Shown here: positions 7,580 through 15,532 of the stretch, piece after piece
How positions within the stretch are numbered: the first letter of the stretch is position 1
Layout: each line of letters begins with the position of its first letter
Virus record (IMG/VR): IMGVR_UViG_3300030380_004737
Location: 1-29,380 of that record
From: a virus
DNA length: 29,380 bases
Direction: 5' to 3' (one strand)
Notes under the pieces: model-generated
Told to the model about the DNA's origin: nothing
The model's input: the letters and a program-made list of their open reading frames with translations, nothing else
Databases searched by the model: none
Program-made: the position numbers and the translations under genes

Positions 7580-8068
7580 ATGAAACATATAATCAATCAA
7601 ATAATTTCACAATCAAAATTTACAGTTTCCGCTTTTGCTGGAAAGCTACTTCTTGAAGGTCGGATTCTTTCACCGAGTGAAGCACACGCGGCCGGTCTAA
7701 CATCTGGATTGTTAGCGGCTGCGATGGCTGATCCAAAACAACTCCAAGCCATGAGTCAAATCAAAGATGATGAAACAGATCAGAACTTCGAAGAGATTCT
7801 CCAGCTTGCTAAAAGAATAAGACCGGAAAACATCGAAGCCATGGGAGAAGCACACGACAAGATTCTTTGTCGAGTTATTAAAAGAGCATCTTCCGACAAT
7901 GGCGAGACATGGCAGAATATCATTCTTGTTGAAGGAGTCGATCAACAAGATGCGGAAAAAAACCGGCTTTGGGTCGGCATGATTCCAGAAGATGACCGAA
8001 AGCAAATCCTCGATCATGCTTTACAAGGTCACAAGAAAGCCGTCGAAAGTATAAGGGGGTCACTTTGA
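7580..8068 (+). CDS. Tail assembly chaperone, short (unshifted) product
   Basis: A 162-residue protein between tail tube and tape measure, the position of lambda gpG. It starts at ATG7580, two bases after the previous stop. It has helical segments (FTVSAFAGKLLLEGRILSP, AAAMADPKQLQAM, NFEEILQLAKRIRPEN) and ends in ESIRGSL. The stop at 8066-8068 comes just after a G5 run, where ribosomes can shift to produce the long form. Short and long forms together coat the tape measure during tail assembly in this class of phage. Confidence 0.75.
   Translation: MKHIINQIISQSKFTVSAFAGKLLLEGRILSPSEAHAAGLTSGLLAAAMADPKQLQAMSQIKDDETDQNFEEILQLAKRIRPENIEAMGEAHDKILCRVIKRASSDNGETWQNIILVEGVDQQDAEKNRLWVGMIPEDDRKQILDHALQGHKKAVESIRGSL
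8055..8060 (+). promoter_or_regulatory. Programmed frameshift site in the tail chaperone (GGGGGT)
   Basis: The zero frame reads ATA AGG GGG TCA CTT TGA. The downstream frame is closed by TAA at 8052-8054 and opens at 8055, so the shift must occur between 8055 and 8065, and the G5 run is there. A -2 slip re-pairs a GGG tRNA from 8057-8059 to 8055-8057 and continues at GGT8058. A +1 slip would continue at CAC8061. Phage Mu uses a G5-containing site for a -2 shift in its own tail chaperone. Confidence 0.8.
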
Positions 8069-8288
8069 AAACGATCCTCAAATCTTCGATCTGTTTGATA
8101 TCTTGGCCGATAGTTATGGTGTCTTACCTTCTGATCTTTTGGGCCTCTCTTTTCAAGAGATCATGTTCAATATCAGGTGTTTGAAAAGCCGATCCTATCG
8201 TATGAATAAATTGATGAAGCAAAGTAACAGAAAAAAAGCTATGTTATTTCCGACTGTCAACATTTCTGATTTGCTGAGAAGTTTATAA
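8058..8288 (+). CDS. Tail assembly chaperone, frameshift-encoded C-terminal part (gpT-like)
   Basis: The 76-codon downstream frame reads GHFENDPQIFDLFDILADSY and then GVLPSDLLGLSFQEI. The DLF..LA..YG..PS.LL.LS..E pattern is typical of the second part of phage tail chaperones. The first codons before TTG8103 have no ATG or GTG, so independent translation is unlikely. Fused by a -2 slip at 8055-8059 to the first 160 residues, it gives a protein of about 236 residues. It ends one base before the tape measure start. Confidence 0.75.
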   Translation, partial: GHFENDPQIFDLFDILADSYGVLPSDLLGLSFQEIMFNIRCLKSRSYRMNKLMKQSNRKKAMLFPTVNISDLLRSL

Positions 8289-8289
8289 A

Positions 8290-10752
8290 ATGGCCGAAAA
8301 CATAATCAAATATATACTCGACATCGAAACGAAAGGAGCCGAAAGAGGACTCAAAGAGGTCGCCGGCGATTCTAAGAAAGCGGCTTTGACACTTGATAAG
8401 CTGGAGAAGGAAAGCAAAGAAGCATCTTCTGGACTTACGATGACCGGTAAGGCTTCGAAGAAATCAGCTATCTCATTGAAAAGCTTTACAAATGCGGCCA
8501 AGTTTGGAAAAGATGCTTTGTTATCTTTGCCGTCGATTCTTCAGAATGTCGGCGAATCAATGTTTAACTTTACGCGTGATGCCGTCGATGCAATTAACCG
8601 GCTTAATGATTTATCAACAGCTTCGAATCTCAGCGCGTCAACTATTCAAGCGGTGAGTCTTGCTTTTGAGGCATCCGGACAAAGCGCAAGTCAAGCGGAC
8701 ACATTCGTAAAGAAGTTTCCGCAACGACTCGCGGACATAAGAAAAGAAGGATCTGATAGCAATCGAATCTTAAAACAAATGGGCATTGAGATCGGAAATG
8801 CGGCGGACGGCTATCGCTCCAGTGATGCCGTTTTCAAAGATATTATCACCACACTTCAGAACATGGAAGACGCCGAACTAAGAACGGCCGCGGCTCAAAG
8901 GATATTCAAGCGGGACGTCGGAAATCTTTTGGTAGCACTTGGTAACACAGGACCGATCGAGAACTTCATCAAGTTTACTGAAAAGTTTGGAGTCGACACT
9001 AAAAAGAGCGCTGAAGATGCGGCCGAGTTCCAACAAAAGCTCGCGGCTCTCGGTTTGGCTTTTGCCTTTGCGCGTGATCGTATTGTTGAAAGCTTTGGAG
9101 GTTATAAGTCATTTAATAAGTTACTAAGTGTTACAATTGGTGCTGTTGTTTTCGCGGCTGAAATGATCAGGCTTTTTAGTAATGAATTTATAACATTAGG
9201 AAACATAATCACTAAAATTTTAAAATTTCAGTTTAAACCTTTTCTAGATGTTTTGAACGGTTTACAGCTTTTGAAAGACGTTGGTTTTGTGGATAATTTA
9301 GCAAATGATATACAAAGGCTTTCAGGAGCAAAAGCCGGAACTGGATTTTTACAAAACTTTGAAGGAAGGCTCAATTCAGCAAAAGCAGCGGCGGCCGAAG
9401 CAAGAGAAGCAATTGCAGGTTTTAATAAAACAACAGAAAAAACCGGTAAAAGTGGCAAAACGGCGAAAACAGCTTTGGAACAATTGAAAAAGCTATTCTC
9501 AGATCTTGATAAAGAAGCCGGAAAAGATGCAGCTGGCGCAAAAAAGACCGGTAAAAGTGCGGCCGAGAAAGCCGCCGAAAGATTAATCAAGGCTCAAGAG
9601 AAGGCAAAAGAAAAGCTCGCGGACTTGATGAGAACTCTTGAGATGGGAGACATTACTCTCGAAGGTGCTCTCAAAAAAACCGGCGGATTGATTCGGCTCT
9701 TTGAAAAACTCAAGATGCCTATCGATCCGATTCTAAACTTCAAAGCCGAACTTGAATCTCAAATCTTCCAGAACACACAAGCCGAGTTCGCCAAGTTAGC
9801 CGATGAACTGAATAATATTGATCTATCAGGATTGAAACAAGCTTTTAGAATTGCGGCTATCGAATTCGGAGTCAATATAACAGAAGCCATATCTGGATCT
9901 TTTCAAGCCGTGCAAACCTTAATAACACAAATAGCGGGACCACTCGCCGGAGCGATTACTTCAGCTTTCGGATCAATATCAGCAATCGGCCAACAACTTA
10001 AAGAGGTTGGACAAAAAGCGGTCGATGTTGAAAAGGAAAGAAGAGTAACACAAGCTAAAGAACGGATTGAAGCACAACGAGGAAGATCTTTGACCTCGGC
10101 GGAAATGAAACAGCTTGAAGAGACCGCCGGATTTCTCACAGCAAAAGAACAGGAAAAGATTATTCGAGATGCACAATTAAAAGATGCACGGATGAGAGTT
10201 CAGAACTTTGTCGAAGGATTCGCGGTCGCGCTGGAAGTTTTACCGGCTATCCTTATTAATGTTTTACCACGTGCGATCGGGCTTGGAATCGTTGGACTTC
10301 TCAAAGCTATTTTTGATTTGCCTTCAAATATTGGAAAACAGTTTGCTATAGCAATAGAAAGACTTTTGAAAACGTCACGAAATCAAATACTTGATGTTGT
10401 TGGTGGTATTCTCGATACTGGAGCCGAGATCGTAACACTTGGATTCATGGACACAAGAACATATAACAAAAGATCCGGCGGCTATATTCCATCCGCTCGA
10501 TCTGGCATGATGTTTACCGGCGCGCAAAAAAGCGGTCTTGCTTTGTTACATGAGAATGAATTCGTCGTTCCGGCTTCCGGACAAAAGCCGCAAACAGTCG
10601 AGCGGACCATGAAACAGAACACCGGCGGGATCACGGTCAATGTATCCGGAATGGTTGTCGAGTCGAACGCAGTTGATCAGATAGTACGCGAAATTGAGAG
10701 AAGGTTTTCAACTTTTGGATCTTCACAATCAACTTTATTCGGTGGAAGTTAA
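8290..10752 (+). CDS. Tape measure protein
   Basis: This 820-residue protein is the longest in the genome. It sets tail length and probably helps DNA cross the cell envelope. It begins AENIIKYILDIETKGAERGLKEV and then has long Ala/Lys/Glu-rich coiled-coil stretches, for example about residues 360-460. Two strongly hydrophobic regions occur at about 275-310 (IGAVVFAAEMIRLF) and 640-678 (VALEVLPAILINVLPRAIGL), as is usual in tape measures. The C-terminus has GGYIPSARSGMMFTG and LLHENEFVVPASG, a common tape-measure tail motif. By the usual scaling of about 0.15 nm per residue, the tail would be near 120 nm. Confidence 0.9.
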   Translation: MAENIIKYILDIETKGAERGLKEVAGDSKKAALTLDKLEKESKEASSGLTMTGKASKKSAISLKSFTNAAKFGKDALLSLPSILQNVGESMFNFTRDAVDAINRLNDLSTASNLSASTIQAVSLAFEASGQSASQADTFVKKFPQRLADIRKEGSDSNRILKQMGIEIGNAADGYRSSDAVFKDIITTLQNMEDAELRTAAAQRIFKRDVGNLLVALGNTGPIENFIKFTEKFGVDTKKSAEDAAEFQQKLAALGLAFAFARDRIVESFGGYKSFNKLLSVTIGAVVFAAEMIRLFSNEFITLGNIITKILKFQFKPFLDVLNGLQLLKDVGFVDNLANDIQRLSGAKAGTGFLQNFEGRLNSAKAAAAEAREAIAGFNKTTEKTGKSGKTAKTALEQLKKLFSDLDKEAGKDAAGAKKTGKSAAEKAAERLIKAQEKAKEKLADLMRTLEMGDITLEGALKKTGGLIRLFEKLKMPIDPILNFKAELESQIFQNTQAEFAKLADELNNIDLSGLKQAFRIAAIEFGVNITEAISGSFQAVQTLITQIAGPLAGAITSAFGSISAIGQQLKEVGQKAVDVEKERRVTQAKERIEAQRGRSLTSAEMKQLEETAGFLTAKEQEKIIRDAQLKDARMRVQNFVEGFAVALEVLPAILINVLPRAIGLGIVGLLKAIFDLPSNIGKQFAIAIERLLKTSRNQILDVVGGILDTGAEIVTLGFMDTRTYNKRSGGYIPSARSGMMFTGAQKSGLALLHENEFVVPASGQKPQTVERTMKQNTGGITVNVSGMVVESNAVDQIVREIERRFSTFGSSQSTLFGGS

Positions 10753-10754
10753 AC

Positions 10755-11618
10755 ATGGGAAATGCAAAGTTCTATTTTTATCCAGAACCGAACGGTGGTC
10801 GGTTAGTTGAGATTGATCTCGGTGAAAGACTCGGCGAGCTTTTTTTTGATTTTGAAGTTCAACAGGAAACAGCTACATCAATGGCCGGCGGGATGTATCG
10901 AGCCGTAACGATGAGCAGGCAAGTAATTACGATTCAACGCGATCGGTTAAAGCTGTCTGAAGACATCGCAAACAAGATGCGCGCGATGGAGAATCATTTA
11001 AACCGCGGTTTCTCGGTCGCCTTCTGTAGTGATGCTGATAAGAGTTATTGCTTTCCTGTTTCAAACTTTCCCTATACAGGAGATACAAGTTTTCAAGTCT
11101 TAGGAGATCCATTTCGAAACATGACCGGCTCGAAACTTCCGACCGCGAATGATTACATCGCATTTGATACGCCAAATTTAGCCGCTACATATGAAGTCGG
11201 AAAATATACAAGTGCGACCGGTGCTTTCACTTCGGTCAACGGTGGCACGATGAACATATCAGAAGGTCTTTCTTTCACTTACACAAAACCGGCTTTTGTT
11301 CGATATTATAGATTTTGGCCATGTTTAAGACTTGCTTCAAATGTTGGACAATCGATCATCACTAACGAAAACGGGATCTTGTTTTCGTTGGCTCTTCAAC
11401 TGGTTGTCGATACTTCGACTTTGTTCTCTTTTCATCCGATGATGTCAGGTGATGATTCGACGGTGAACTTCGATCTCATTCCATCCGGTGAAACAGTACC
11501 GCGAGAAGTTGCTTTTGATCAGGGTACATCTTTGAACACGCCGGATCGAGTAGCGCGTCAAATCGATTCTGGACTTGAGCCTTTTCCAGCAAACCATAGT
11601 TTTCCGCATCGAGAATAA
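10755..11618 (+). CDS. Tail protein after the tape measure (distal-tail position)
   Basis: A 287-residue protein with GGAAG about six bases before its ATG, starting two bases after the tape measure stop. It begins MGNAKFYFYPEPNGGRLVEI, has MAGGMYRAVTMSRQVITIQR in the first third, and is beta-rich afterwards. The position directly after the tape measure is that of distal tail or baseplate-hub proteins. I recognise no definite family, so the role is from synteny only. Confidence 0.55.
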   Translation: MGNAKFYFYPEPNGGRLVEIDLGERLGELFFDFEVQQETATSMAGGMYRAVTMSRQVITIQRDRLKLSEDIANKMRAMENHLNRGFSVAFCSDADKSYCFPVSNFPYTGDTSFQVLGDPFRNMTGSKLPTANDYIAFDTPNLAATYEVGKYTSATGAFTSVNGGTMNISEGLSFTYTKPAFVRYYRFWPCLRLASNVGQSIITNENGILFSLALQLVVDTSTLFSFHPMMSGDDSTVNFDLIPSGETVPREVAFDQGTSLNTPDRVARQIDSGLEPFPANHSFPHRE

Positions 11619-11620
11619 TC

Positions 11621-13231
11621 ATGTCATGGTCTCATGGTTTCAAACAAGCTTTAACACATCGATCGATAGTACCTTCTTATCGTTTGGCGATTCGTTCTTT
11701 CACGGCTGGAAGTATTATCTTCAACATAAGATCTACAGGACGATCAATAGCAATAGATCGAGAGGGTCCTACTATCAACGGTCAAAGAATCATTCCTTTG
11801 CGATGGTCGATCACTTTCGGCGGTTTTACGGTTCCGATTGTTGGTGATATGTCCGGCTTGTTTCCAGCGGTGAGAAAGGGATCTTTTGCCGAGTTGTTTT
11901 GTGAGCTGAACGGACACGAAGAGAGGATCGCATGCGGGCAACTTCGATCTATTAATAAAAGATACAATCGATTTATCTTGGAGTTTGTCGATCTGATTTC
12001 AGCTTTACAAACAAGATATGAGACAACACCGGCCGCCGGTACTCCAGAAGAGCCCGATCCATTTTCATTGTTTTACTCAGCTGGCATTGAAACGACATTG
12101 TCTTCGAACTGGACAAATCACGGAGCCGGTTTTCCTACGCAATTAAATCTAAATGATATTCGAGGATTTCACAAAGAAAATGCAACATATGGAGTCGTAA
12201 GATGCCAACCGTCGAGTGGTAATGAGTTTATTCTTAAATGGGATAGTAAAACAACCACTTCCGGAAATGCGGGCTTTCTTACTCTTTCACATACTTATCA
12301 ATTTAGTTCTACGATATATCCAACTGTCTATAGTCCTGTAAACTTAACAACGAGTGACAAGGTTTTCACGGCTCAATATTTACAAGGTTGGCCGGCTGAT
12401 ATTTTCGGCAAAATGTTGATGGGAACAACCGGAACCGGATCAGGCTTGTTGACATATCCGCCGGCGATGAATAGCGGGATCGGATTGTCTTCTTCTTTCT
12501 ATGATCAACAAGATGCGAACACTTGGAAAAGTTACTTGAAAGGAGCGGCTCCAAATTTATCAGCTTATGATATTGGCTATGTTGTTAACTCACCGATGAC
12601 CGGCGGCTTTCGGAACTTGATCGAAGTATTCGCCAAAGTCGGACATTGGCCTGTTTGGAGACAGAACGCGATCAGCTATCGATCTTGTTTACTGCTCAAC
12701 TCGTCAAATATTACGGTCGCAGCGAAAATCTATGATACTGATATCTTTGAACTTCGTACACATGAGCTTTATAGTAACGATCAACAGAACACCTTTTTCC
12801 GATCATCGATCATCTATCAGAACAAAGCCGGTTTGACTTCTTCTATCACTTACACAACCGGATCAACAAAAGCCGCTTCTCTCCCTGTTCAATCTGACAA
12901 TGAAAGAAACGTCACCGGCTTATATGGTTATTCACCTTGGACCGCAACAGCGGATCGATCCAGTTTGGCAAATGGAGACATCCAAAGATTAAAAGAATGG
13001 GATTTGTTTAACTATGAAAAGCTTGTTCTCGTTGTAAAGTTGAAATATGCGACTCTTTGTTGTGGTGATGTTGTTGCAATTCATAGCGGGATCTTTTATG
13101 GAGTAAACCAAGGAGCCAACGATCGAACATATAGCGGGACTCGTTTTATGGTGACCGGTGTAGACTATTCGATTTCTTCGGCTTCTTGTGTTCTTACCTT
13201 GGCCGCTCCATATAGACAAAGTGCTTTATGA
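11621..13231 (+). CDS. Putative tail-tip / baseplate hub protein
   Basis: A 536-residue, strand-rich protein starting two bases after the stop of the previous tail gene. It begins MSWSHGFKQALTHRSIVPSY. The first 130 residues (RWSITFGGFTVPIVGDMSGL, CGQLRSINKRYNRFILEFVD) look like a compact beta domain. The middle is rich in Gly, Ser, Thr and Asn, and the last part (DRTYSGTRFMVTGVDYSISS) is again beta. There are no enzyme motifs. Its stop overlaps the endolysin start (ATGA at 13228-13231), so the two are translationally coupled. The role is inferred from position. Confidence 0.5.
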   Translation: MSWSHGFKQALTHRSIVPSYRLAIRSFTAGSIIFNIRSTGRSIAIDREGPTINGQRIIPLRWSITFGGFTVPIVGDMSGLFPAVRKGSFAELFCELNGHEERIACGQLRSINKRYNRFILEFVDLISALQTRYETTPAAGTPEEPDPFSLFYSAGIETTLSSNWTNHGAGFPTQLNLNDIRGFHKENATYGVVRCQPSSGNEFILKWDSKTTTSGNAGFLTLSHTYQFSSTIYPTVYSPVNLTTSDKVFTAQYLQGWPADIFGKMLMGTTGTGSGLLTYPPAMNSGIGLSSSFYDQQDANTWKSYLKGAAPNLSAYDIGYVVNSPMTGGFRNLIEVFAKVGHWPVWRQNAISYRSCLLLNSSNITVAAKIYDTDIFELRTHELYSNDQQNTFFRSSIIYQNKAGLTSSITYTTGSTKAASLPVQSDNERNVTGLYGYSPWTATADRSSLANGDIQRLKEWDLFNYEKLVLVVKLKYATLCCGDVVAIHSGIFYGVNQGANDRTYSGTRFMVTGVDYSISSASCVLTLAAPYRQSAL

Positions 13232-14136
13232 CCTTAGAAGAAAAAATCTCCTATAATAAACATTCTGCTTTGGACTTTGGTTGGTCGCCGGAATGGTTCG
13301 GACTCCATATAGAACAGTTTGATCAAAGACTTATCGAGATCATTGAAGAGTTCCAATATGAGCATGATCTCGAAGTCGATGGTCTTCTTGGAGAATCGAC
13401 ATTTCGCCGGTTGTATACATATATCAGTCAAGACAAAGTTGATTTTGAAAATAAAAATAAAACAAAAGAACAGGCAAAGATAATTTTTCGTGGCAAAGAA
13501 TATCCAATCATGTGGTCAAAGGTTGTCTTGTGGAATGAAGAAGGCGGTCTAAGTTGTAAGAGCAGAAAATCGAAAGGTAGATCGCCAAGTTACTTTGTGA
13601 ATCACTGGGATGTTTGTCTTTCTTCTTCTTCGATGGCTCGAGTCTTAAAAGCTCGATCTTTGGGTGTTCACTTTTCCATTGATAACGACGGAACTATTTT
13701 CCAGTTATGCGACATGGAAGATATAGCTTTTCACGCCGGCGGCCATAACAGAAAATCGATCGGCTTGGAAATCTCGAACGCTTATAGTTTAAAATATCAG
13801 GATTGGTATATCAAAAAAGGCTTTGGAAAAAGACCGATTTTGAGCAATGACTATGTTCACGGTAAAAGGCTGAAGTCACATCTCGGTTTTTATGACCATC
13901 AACTCGATGCGGCTTCCGCTCTTTGGGCGGCTGTCAGTTTGGCGACCGGTATTCCTTTACAAGTGCCAAGAACTCTCGATGCTGTTGATCATGTTGCGGC
14001 CTCTGGATCTTTCAAAGGATTTTGTGGTCACTATCATTTAACCAAACGAAAGATCGATCCGGCCGGTACCGATTTCCATCTATTACAAGACAAAGCATCA
14101 TTGATCAAACTTGCAATGTCTATAACAGGAGAATAA
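13228..14136 (+). CDS. Endolysin: peptidoglycan-binding domain plus N-acetylmuramoyl-L-alanine amidase (Ami_2)
   Basis: A 302-residue cell-wall hydrolase. Residues about 30-65 (QFDQRLIEIIEEFQYEHDLE, then VDGLLGESTFRRLY) are a PG_binding_1-type domain. Residues about 120-285 are an amidase_2 (PGRP-like) domain: NHWD at 125-128 supplies one zinc His, GVHFSIDNDGTIFQLCD follows, AFHAGGHNRKSIGLEISN gives the typical core, and GHYHLTKRKIDPAG at 267-280 supplies the last zinc ligand and a KIDPG-like end. There is no signal peptide, so release needs a holin. It lies at the end of the tail genes with overlapping start. Confidence 0.88.
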   Translation: MTLEEKISYNKHSALDFGWSPEWFGLHIEQFDQRLIEIIEEFQYEHDLEVDGLLGESTFRRLYTYISQDKVDFENKNKTKEQAKIIFRGKEYPIMWSKVVLWNEEGGLSCKSRKSKGRSPSYFVNHWDVCLSSSSMARVLKARSLGVHFSIDNDGTIFQLCDMEDIAFHAGGHNRKSIGLEISNAYSLKYQDWYIKKGFGKRPILSNDYVHGKRLKSHLGFYDHQLDAASALWAAVSLATGIPLQVPRTLDAVDHVAASGSFKGFCGHYHLTKRKIDPAGTDFHLLQDKASLIKLAMSITGE

Positions 14137-14331
14137 ATGACATATTGGAAAATCATAATGATTGTAATTAAACAAATGAAATTATTGATGAATGATATCA
14201 AAAGAGAAAGCGGATCAAAAGATCCCGACTCACCTAATAAATTAACTAGTGATGAGATTGCTTTCATAGTCACCGATAATTTACTGGAACTTACGCCGAA
14301 GATAATTAAACTCATTGAGCCAAAAGAATAA
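14137..14331 (+). CDS. Small protein following the endolysin, unknown
   Basis: This 64-residue protein starts directly after the endolysin stop, with GGAGA just upstream. The N-terminus MTYWKIIMIVIKQMKLLMND is amphipathic or hydrophobic for about 20 residues but too basic for a convincing transmembrane helix. The rest is charged (KRESGSKDPDSPNK) and ends with a helix LLELTPKIIKLIEPKE. Its place suggests a lysis accessory role, but I cannot assign a family. A terminator follows 25 bases later. Confidence 0.6.
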   Translation: MTYWKIIMIVIKQMKLLMNDIKRESGSKDPDSPNKLTSDEIAFIVTDNLLELTPKIIKLIEPKE

Positions 14332-14355
14332 AAGGTCATGTATTTAGTTCTTTGA

Positions 14356-14390
14356 TCGTCGGTTGTAACAAAGGCCGATGAATTTTTTTT
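14356..14390 (+). terminator. Rho-independent terminator ending the virion/lysis operon
   Basis: The stem TCGTCGG (14356-14362) pairs with CCGATGA (14375-14381), with one G-U pair and a 12-base loop, and eight T follow (14383-14390). It lies just after the last gene of the virion module, at the start of the gene-free stretch 14332-14825. Confidence 0.75.
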
Positions 14391-14422
14391 GGCCCGAGTC
14401 CTGGATTTTCTCAAAAAAAAAA

Positions 14423-14535
14423 ATTGGTTGAACCAATATGTAAGATCGAAACCTCAGCGTTCTTTGTGTACAGAGCTGCAGCTCTCGCAAAGAAAACGGC
14501 TGAGATTTGAAGGTTAGATAATTGGTTTAACCAAT
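14423..14535. repeat. 113-bp palindromic element, copy A (inverted partner at 20467-20579)
   Basis: The element is bounded by ATTGGTTGAACCAAT (14423-14437) and ATTGGTTTAACCAAT (14521-14535), each itself a 15-bp palindrome, and is centred on the perfect palindrome AGAGCTGCAGCTCT (14472-14485). The two 57-base arms match each other with a few gaps, so the whole can form one long hairpin or cruciform. The reverse complement matches 20469-20577 at about 105 of 109 positions. No T run follows the hairpin, so it is not an ordinary terminator. Candidate roles are a recombination site, a replication or packaging signal, or a MITE-like insertion. Confidence 0.9.
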
Positions 14536-14618
14536 GTAAAATAGCAAGCTGCATATGTTGGTTAATGCCAAATTGCCGATGTTTTCATTTTGATTTATTT
14601 TTTTTTGGATCAAATAGC

Positions 14619-14635
14619 TATCATTTTTGTGATAA
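14619..14635. promoter_or_regulatory. Operator-like palindrome TATCAT-N4-GTGATAA, site 1
   Basis: The 17-base site TATCATTTTTGTGATAA has inverted half-sites TATCA and TGATA, and differs at only two spacer positions from 27954-27970, which overlaps the portal promoter. Here it lies about 90 bases upstream of the early promoter, in the gene-free stretch. It probably binds a dimeric regulator, perhaps the ribbon-helix-helix-like protein at 22020. Confidence 0.5.
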
Positions 14636-14723
14636 AACGATCACTTTTCTGAGAAAACAAGCCGTAAATTACTTCAAAAGTGCGAAAAATACCCCTATTC
14701 CACCATAAAAGTATTATTTATGT

Positions 14724-14752
14724 TGCTAAAATAATATTTTCCGGCTATATTA
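14724..14752 (+). promoter_or_regulatory. sigma70-like promoter of the small-gene (early) operon
   Basis: The -35 TTGCTA (14724-14729) and -10 TATATT (14747-14752) have exactly 17 bases between them. Transcription would begin near 14759, giving a leader of about 67 bases before ATG14826. It is the only good promoter I see between the terminator at 14356 and this gene block. Confidence 0.6.
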
Positions 14753-14765
14753 TATACAGATCCGG

Positions 14766-14778
14766 CGCTTACAAAGCG
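14766..14778 (+). other. Short hairpin near the predicted 5' end of the early transcript
   Basis: CGCTT (14766-14770) and AAGCG (14774-14778) form a five-pair stem with an ACA loop, starting only a few bases after the predicted transcription start. Such 5' hairpins can protect mRNA from decay. The role is inferred. Confidence 0.4.
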
Positions 14779-14825
14779 AACGGCTCAACGCCCGAGATCC
14801 CTCTAACACTCAAAGGAAAAATCAA

Positions 14826-14987
14826 ATGGATGAAAAAATTGAATACATTGTGACTCTACCAAACGGTGAAACTCACTTTTGTTCTTCTTTATGGGAAGCC
14901 GAAGTTCTTAGAAGAAAACTTTCAAAAAAACTCGGTATTTATCAATATCACATTGCAATTTATCAAGAGAAAACAATTATCAATTAA
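14826..14987 (+). CDS. 53-residue protein, first gene of the early block
   Basis: The product MDEKIEYIVTLPNGETHFCS continues with SLWEAEVLRRKLSKKLGIYQ and ends in EKTIIN. The pattern of strand, NG turn, strand, helix and strand suggests a small alpha/beta protein. AAAGGAAAA lies at Shine-Dalgarno distance within the shared start leader (14805-14825). No family is recognised. Its place just after the early promoter suggests early expression. Confidence 0.65.
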   Translation: MDEKIEYIVTLPNGETHFCSSLWEAEVLRRKLSKKLGIYQYHIAIYQEKTIIN

Positions 14988-14993
14988 GATCAT

Positions 14994-15040
14994 GCCTGAG
15001 TAAGCTTTTCAACTGCTCAACACTCAACACTAAAAGGAAA
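14994..15040 (+). repeat. 47-bp start-associated leader repeat, copy 1
   Basis: This 47-base sequence runs from GCCTGAGTAAGC to CACTAAAAGGAAA and is identical at 15479-15525 and 16736-16782. It ends in the Shine-Dalgarno AAAGGAAA, 6 bases before ATG15047. No -10 box is visible inside it. Confidence 0.95.
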
Positions 15041-15046
15041 TTAAAA

Positions 15047-15460
15047 ATGATTATTATGAGTAAATACGGAAGAGTAACCCGCACACCTTACGCCGAAAAT
15101 TTTGCACATCTTACTAAAGAAGAAATTTTTCAAAAGTTACTAACTATTATCAAAGTCTCACAAGATTATGATGTTGAGACTACTCAAAAAATGTCTTGGG
15201 AAATGCCAATTAGTATCCCAGTATGGAAAGAATTTAAGGTTGTTGGTATTGCTATGAAAACAGGCAGAAAGATTTTGGTTTTGGTTGATGGCGAAAAGGT
15301 AATTGTTGAGTGGGGTTCATATAATGCCCATAAATATTGCGACAATATGATCACGCACCTATCAGAAAGAACCGGTCAATACATGAAAAAAATTATGACT
15401 CGCGCCGAAGCCAAAGAAAAACACCCAGAATTAGAGTGGCATTTAATTAAATATTGGTAA
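15047..15460 (+). CDS. Unknown early protein (137 residues)
   Basis: The protein starts MIIMSKYGRVTRTPYAENFA and has a helix (LTKEEIFQKLLTIIKVSQDY), a beta-rich middle (EFKVVGIAMKTGRKILVLVD, GEKVIVEWGSYN) and a C-terminal helix. A second in-frame ATG lies at 15056, but the repeat-encoded Shine-Dalgarno fits ATG15047. I recognise no catalytic motif or family. It is the first of three genes carrying the identical 47-bp leader. Confidence 0.65.
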   Translation: MIIMSKYGRVTRTPYAENFAHLTKEEIFQKLLTIIKVSQDYDVETTQKMSWEMPISIPVWKEFKVVGIAMKTGRKILVLVDGEKVIVEWGSYNAHKYCDNMITHLSERTGQYMKKIMTRAEAKEKHPELEWHLIKYW

Positions 15461-15478
15461 CAGGTGACAACACTTTAA

Positions 15479-15525
15479 GCCTGAGTAAGCTTTTCAACTG
15501 CTCAACACTCAACACTAAAAGGAAA
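15479..15525 (+). repeat. 47-bp start-associated leader repeat, copy 2
   Basis: Identical to 14994-15040 and 16736-16782. It fills most of the gap between the stop at 15460 and ATG15533 and supplies the ribosome binding site for the zinc-ribbon gene. Confidence 0.95.
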
Positions 15526-15532
15526 AAATCAA

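Noticed and set aside
9228-9590. 120-residue minus-strand reading frame
   Set aside because: It is antisense to the Ala/Lys-rich coiled-coil part of the tape measure and has low-complexity Ala/Ser/Phe composition.
14034-14414. 126-residue reading frame on the minus strand
   Set aside because: It lies antisense to the endolysin end, the small gene 14137-14331 and the terminator, with no ribosome binding site or recognisable domain.
14423-14535. Palindromic element as an ordinary Rho-independent terminator
   Set aside because: No T run follows the hairpin on either strand of copy A, and normal terminators already lie just upstream of both copies.
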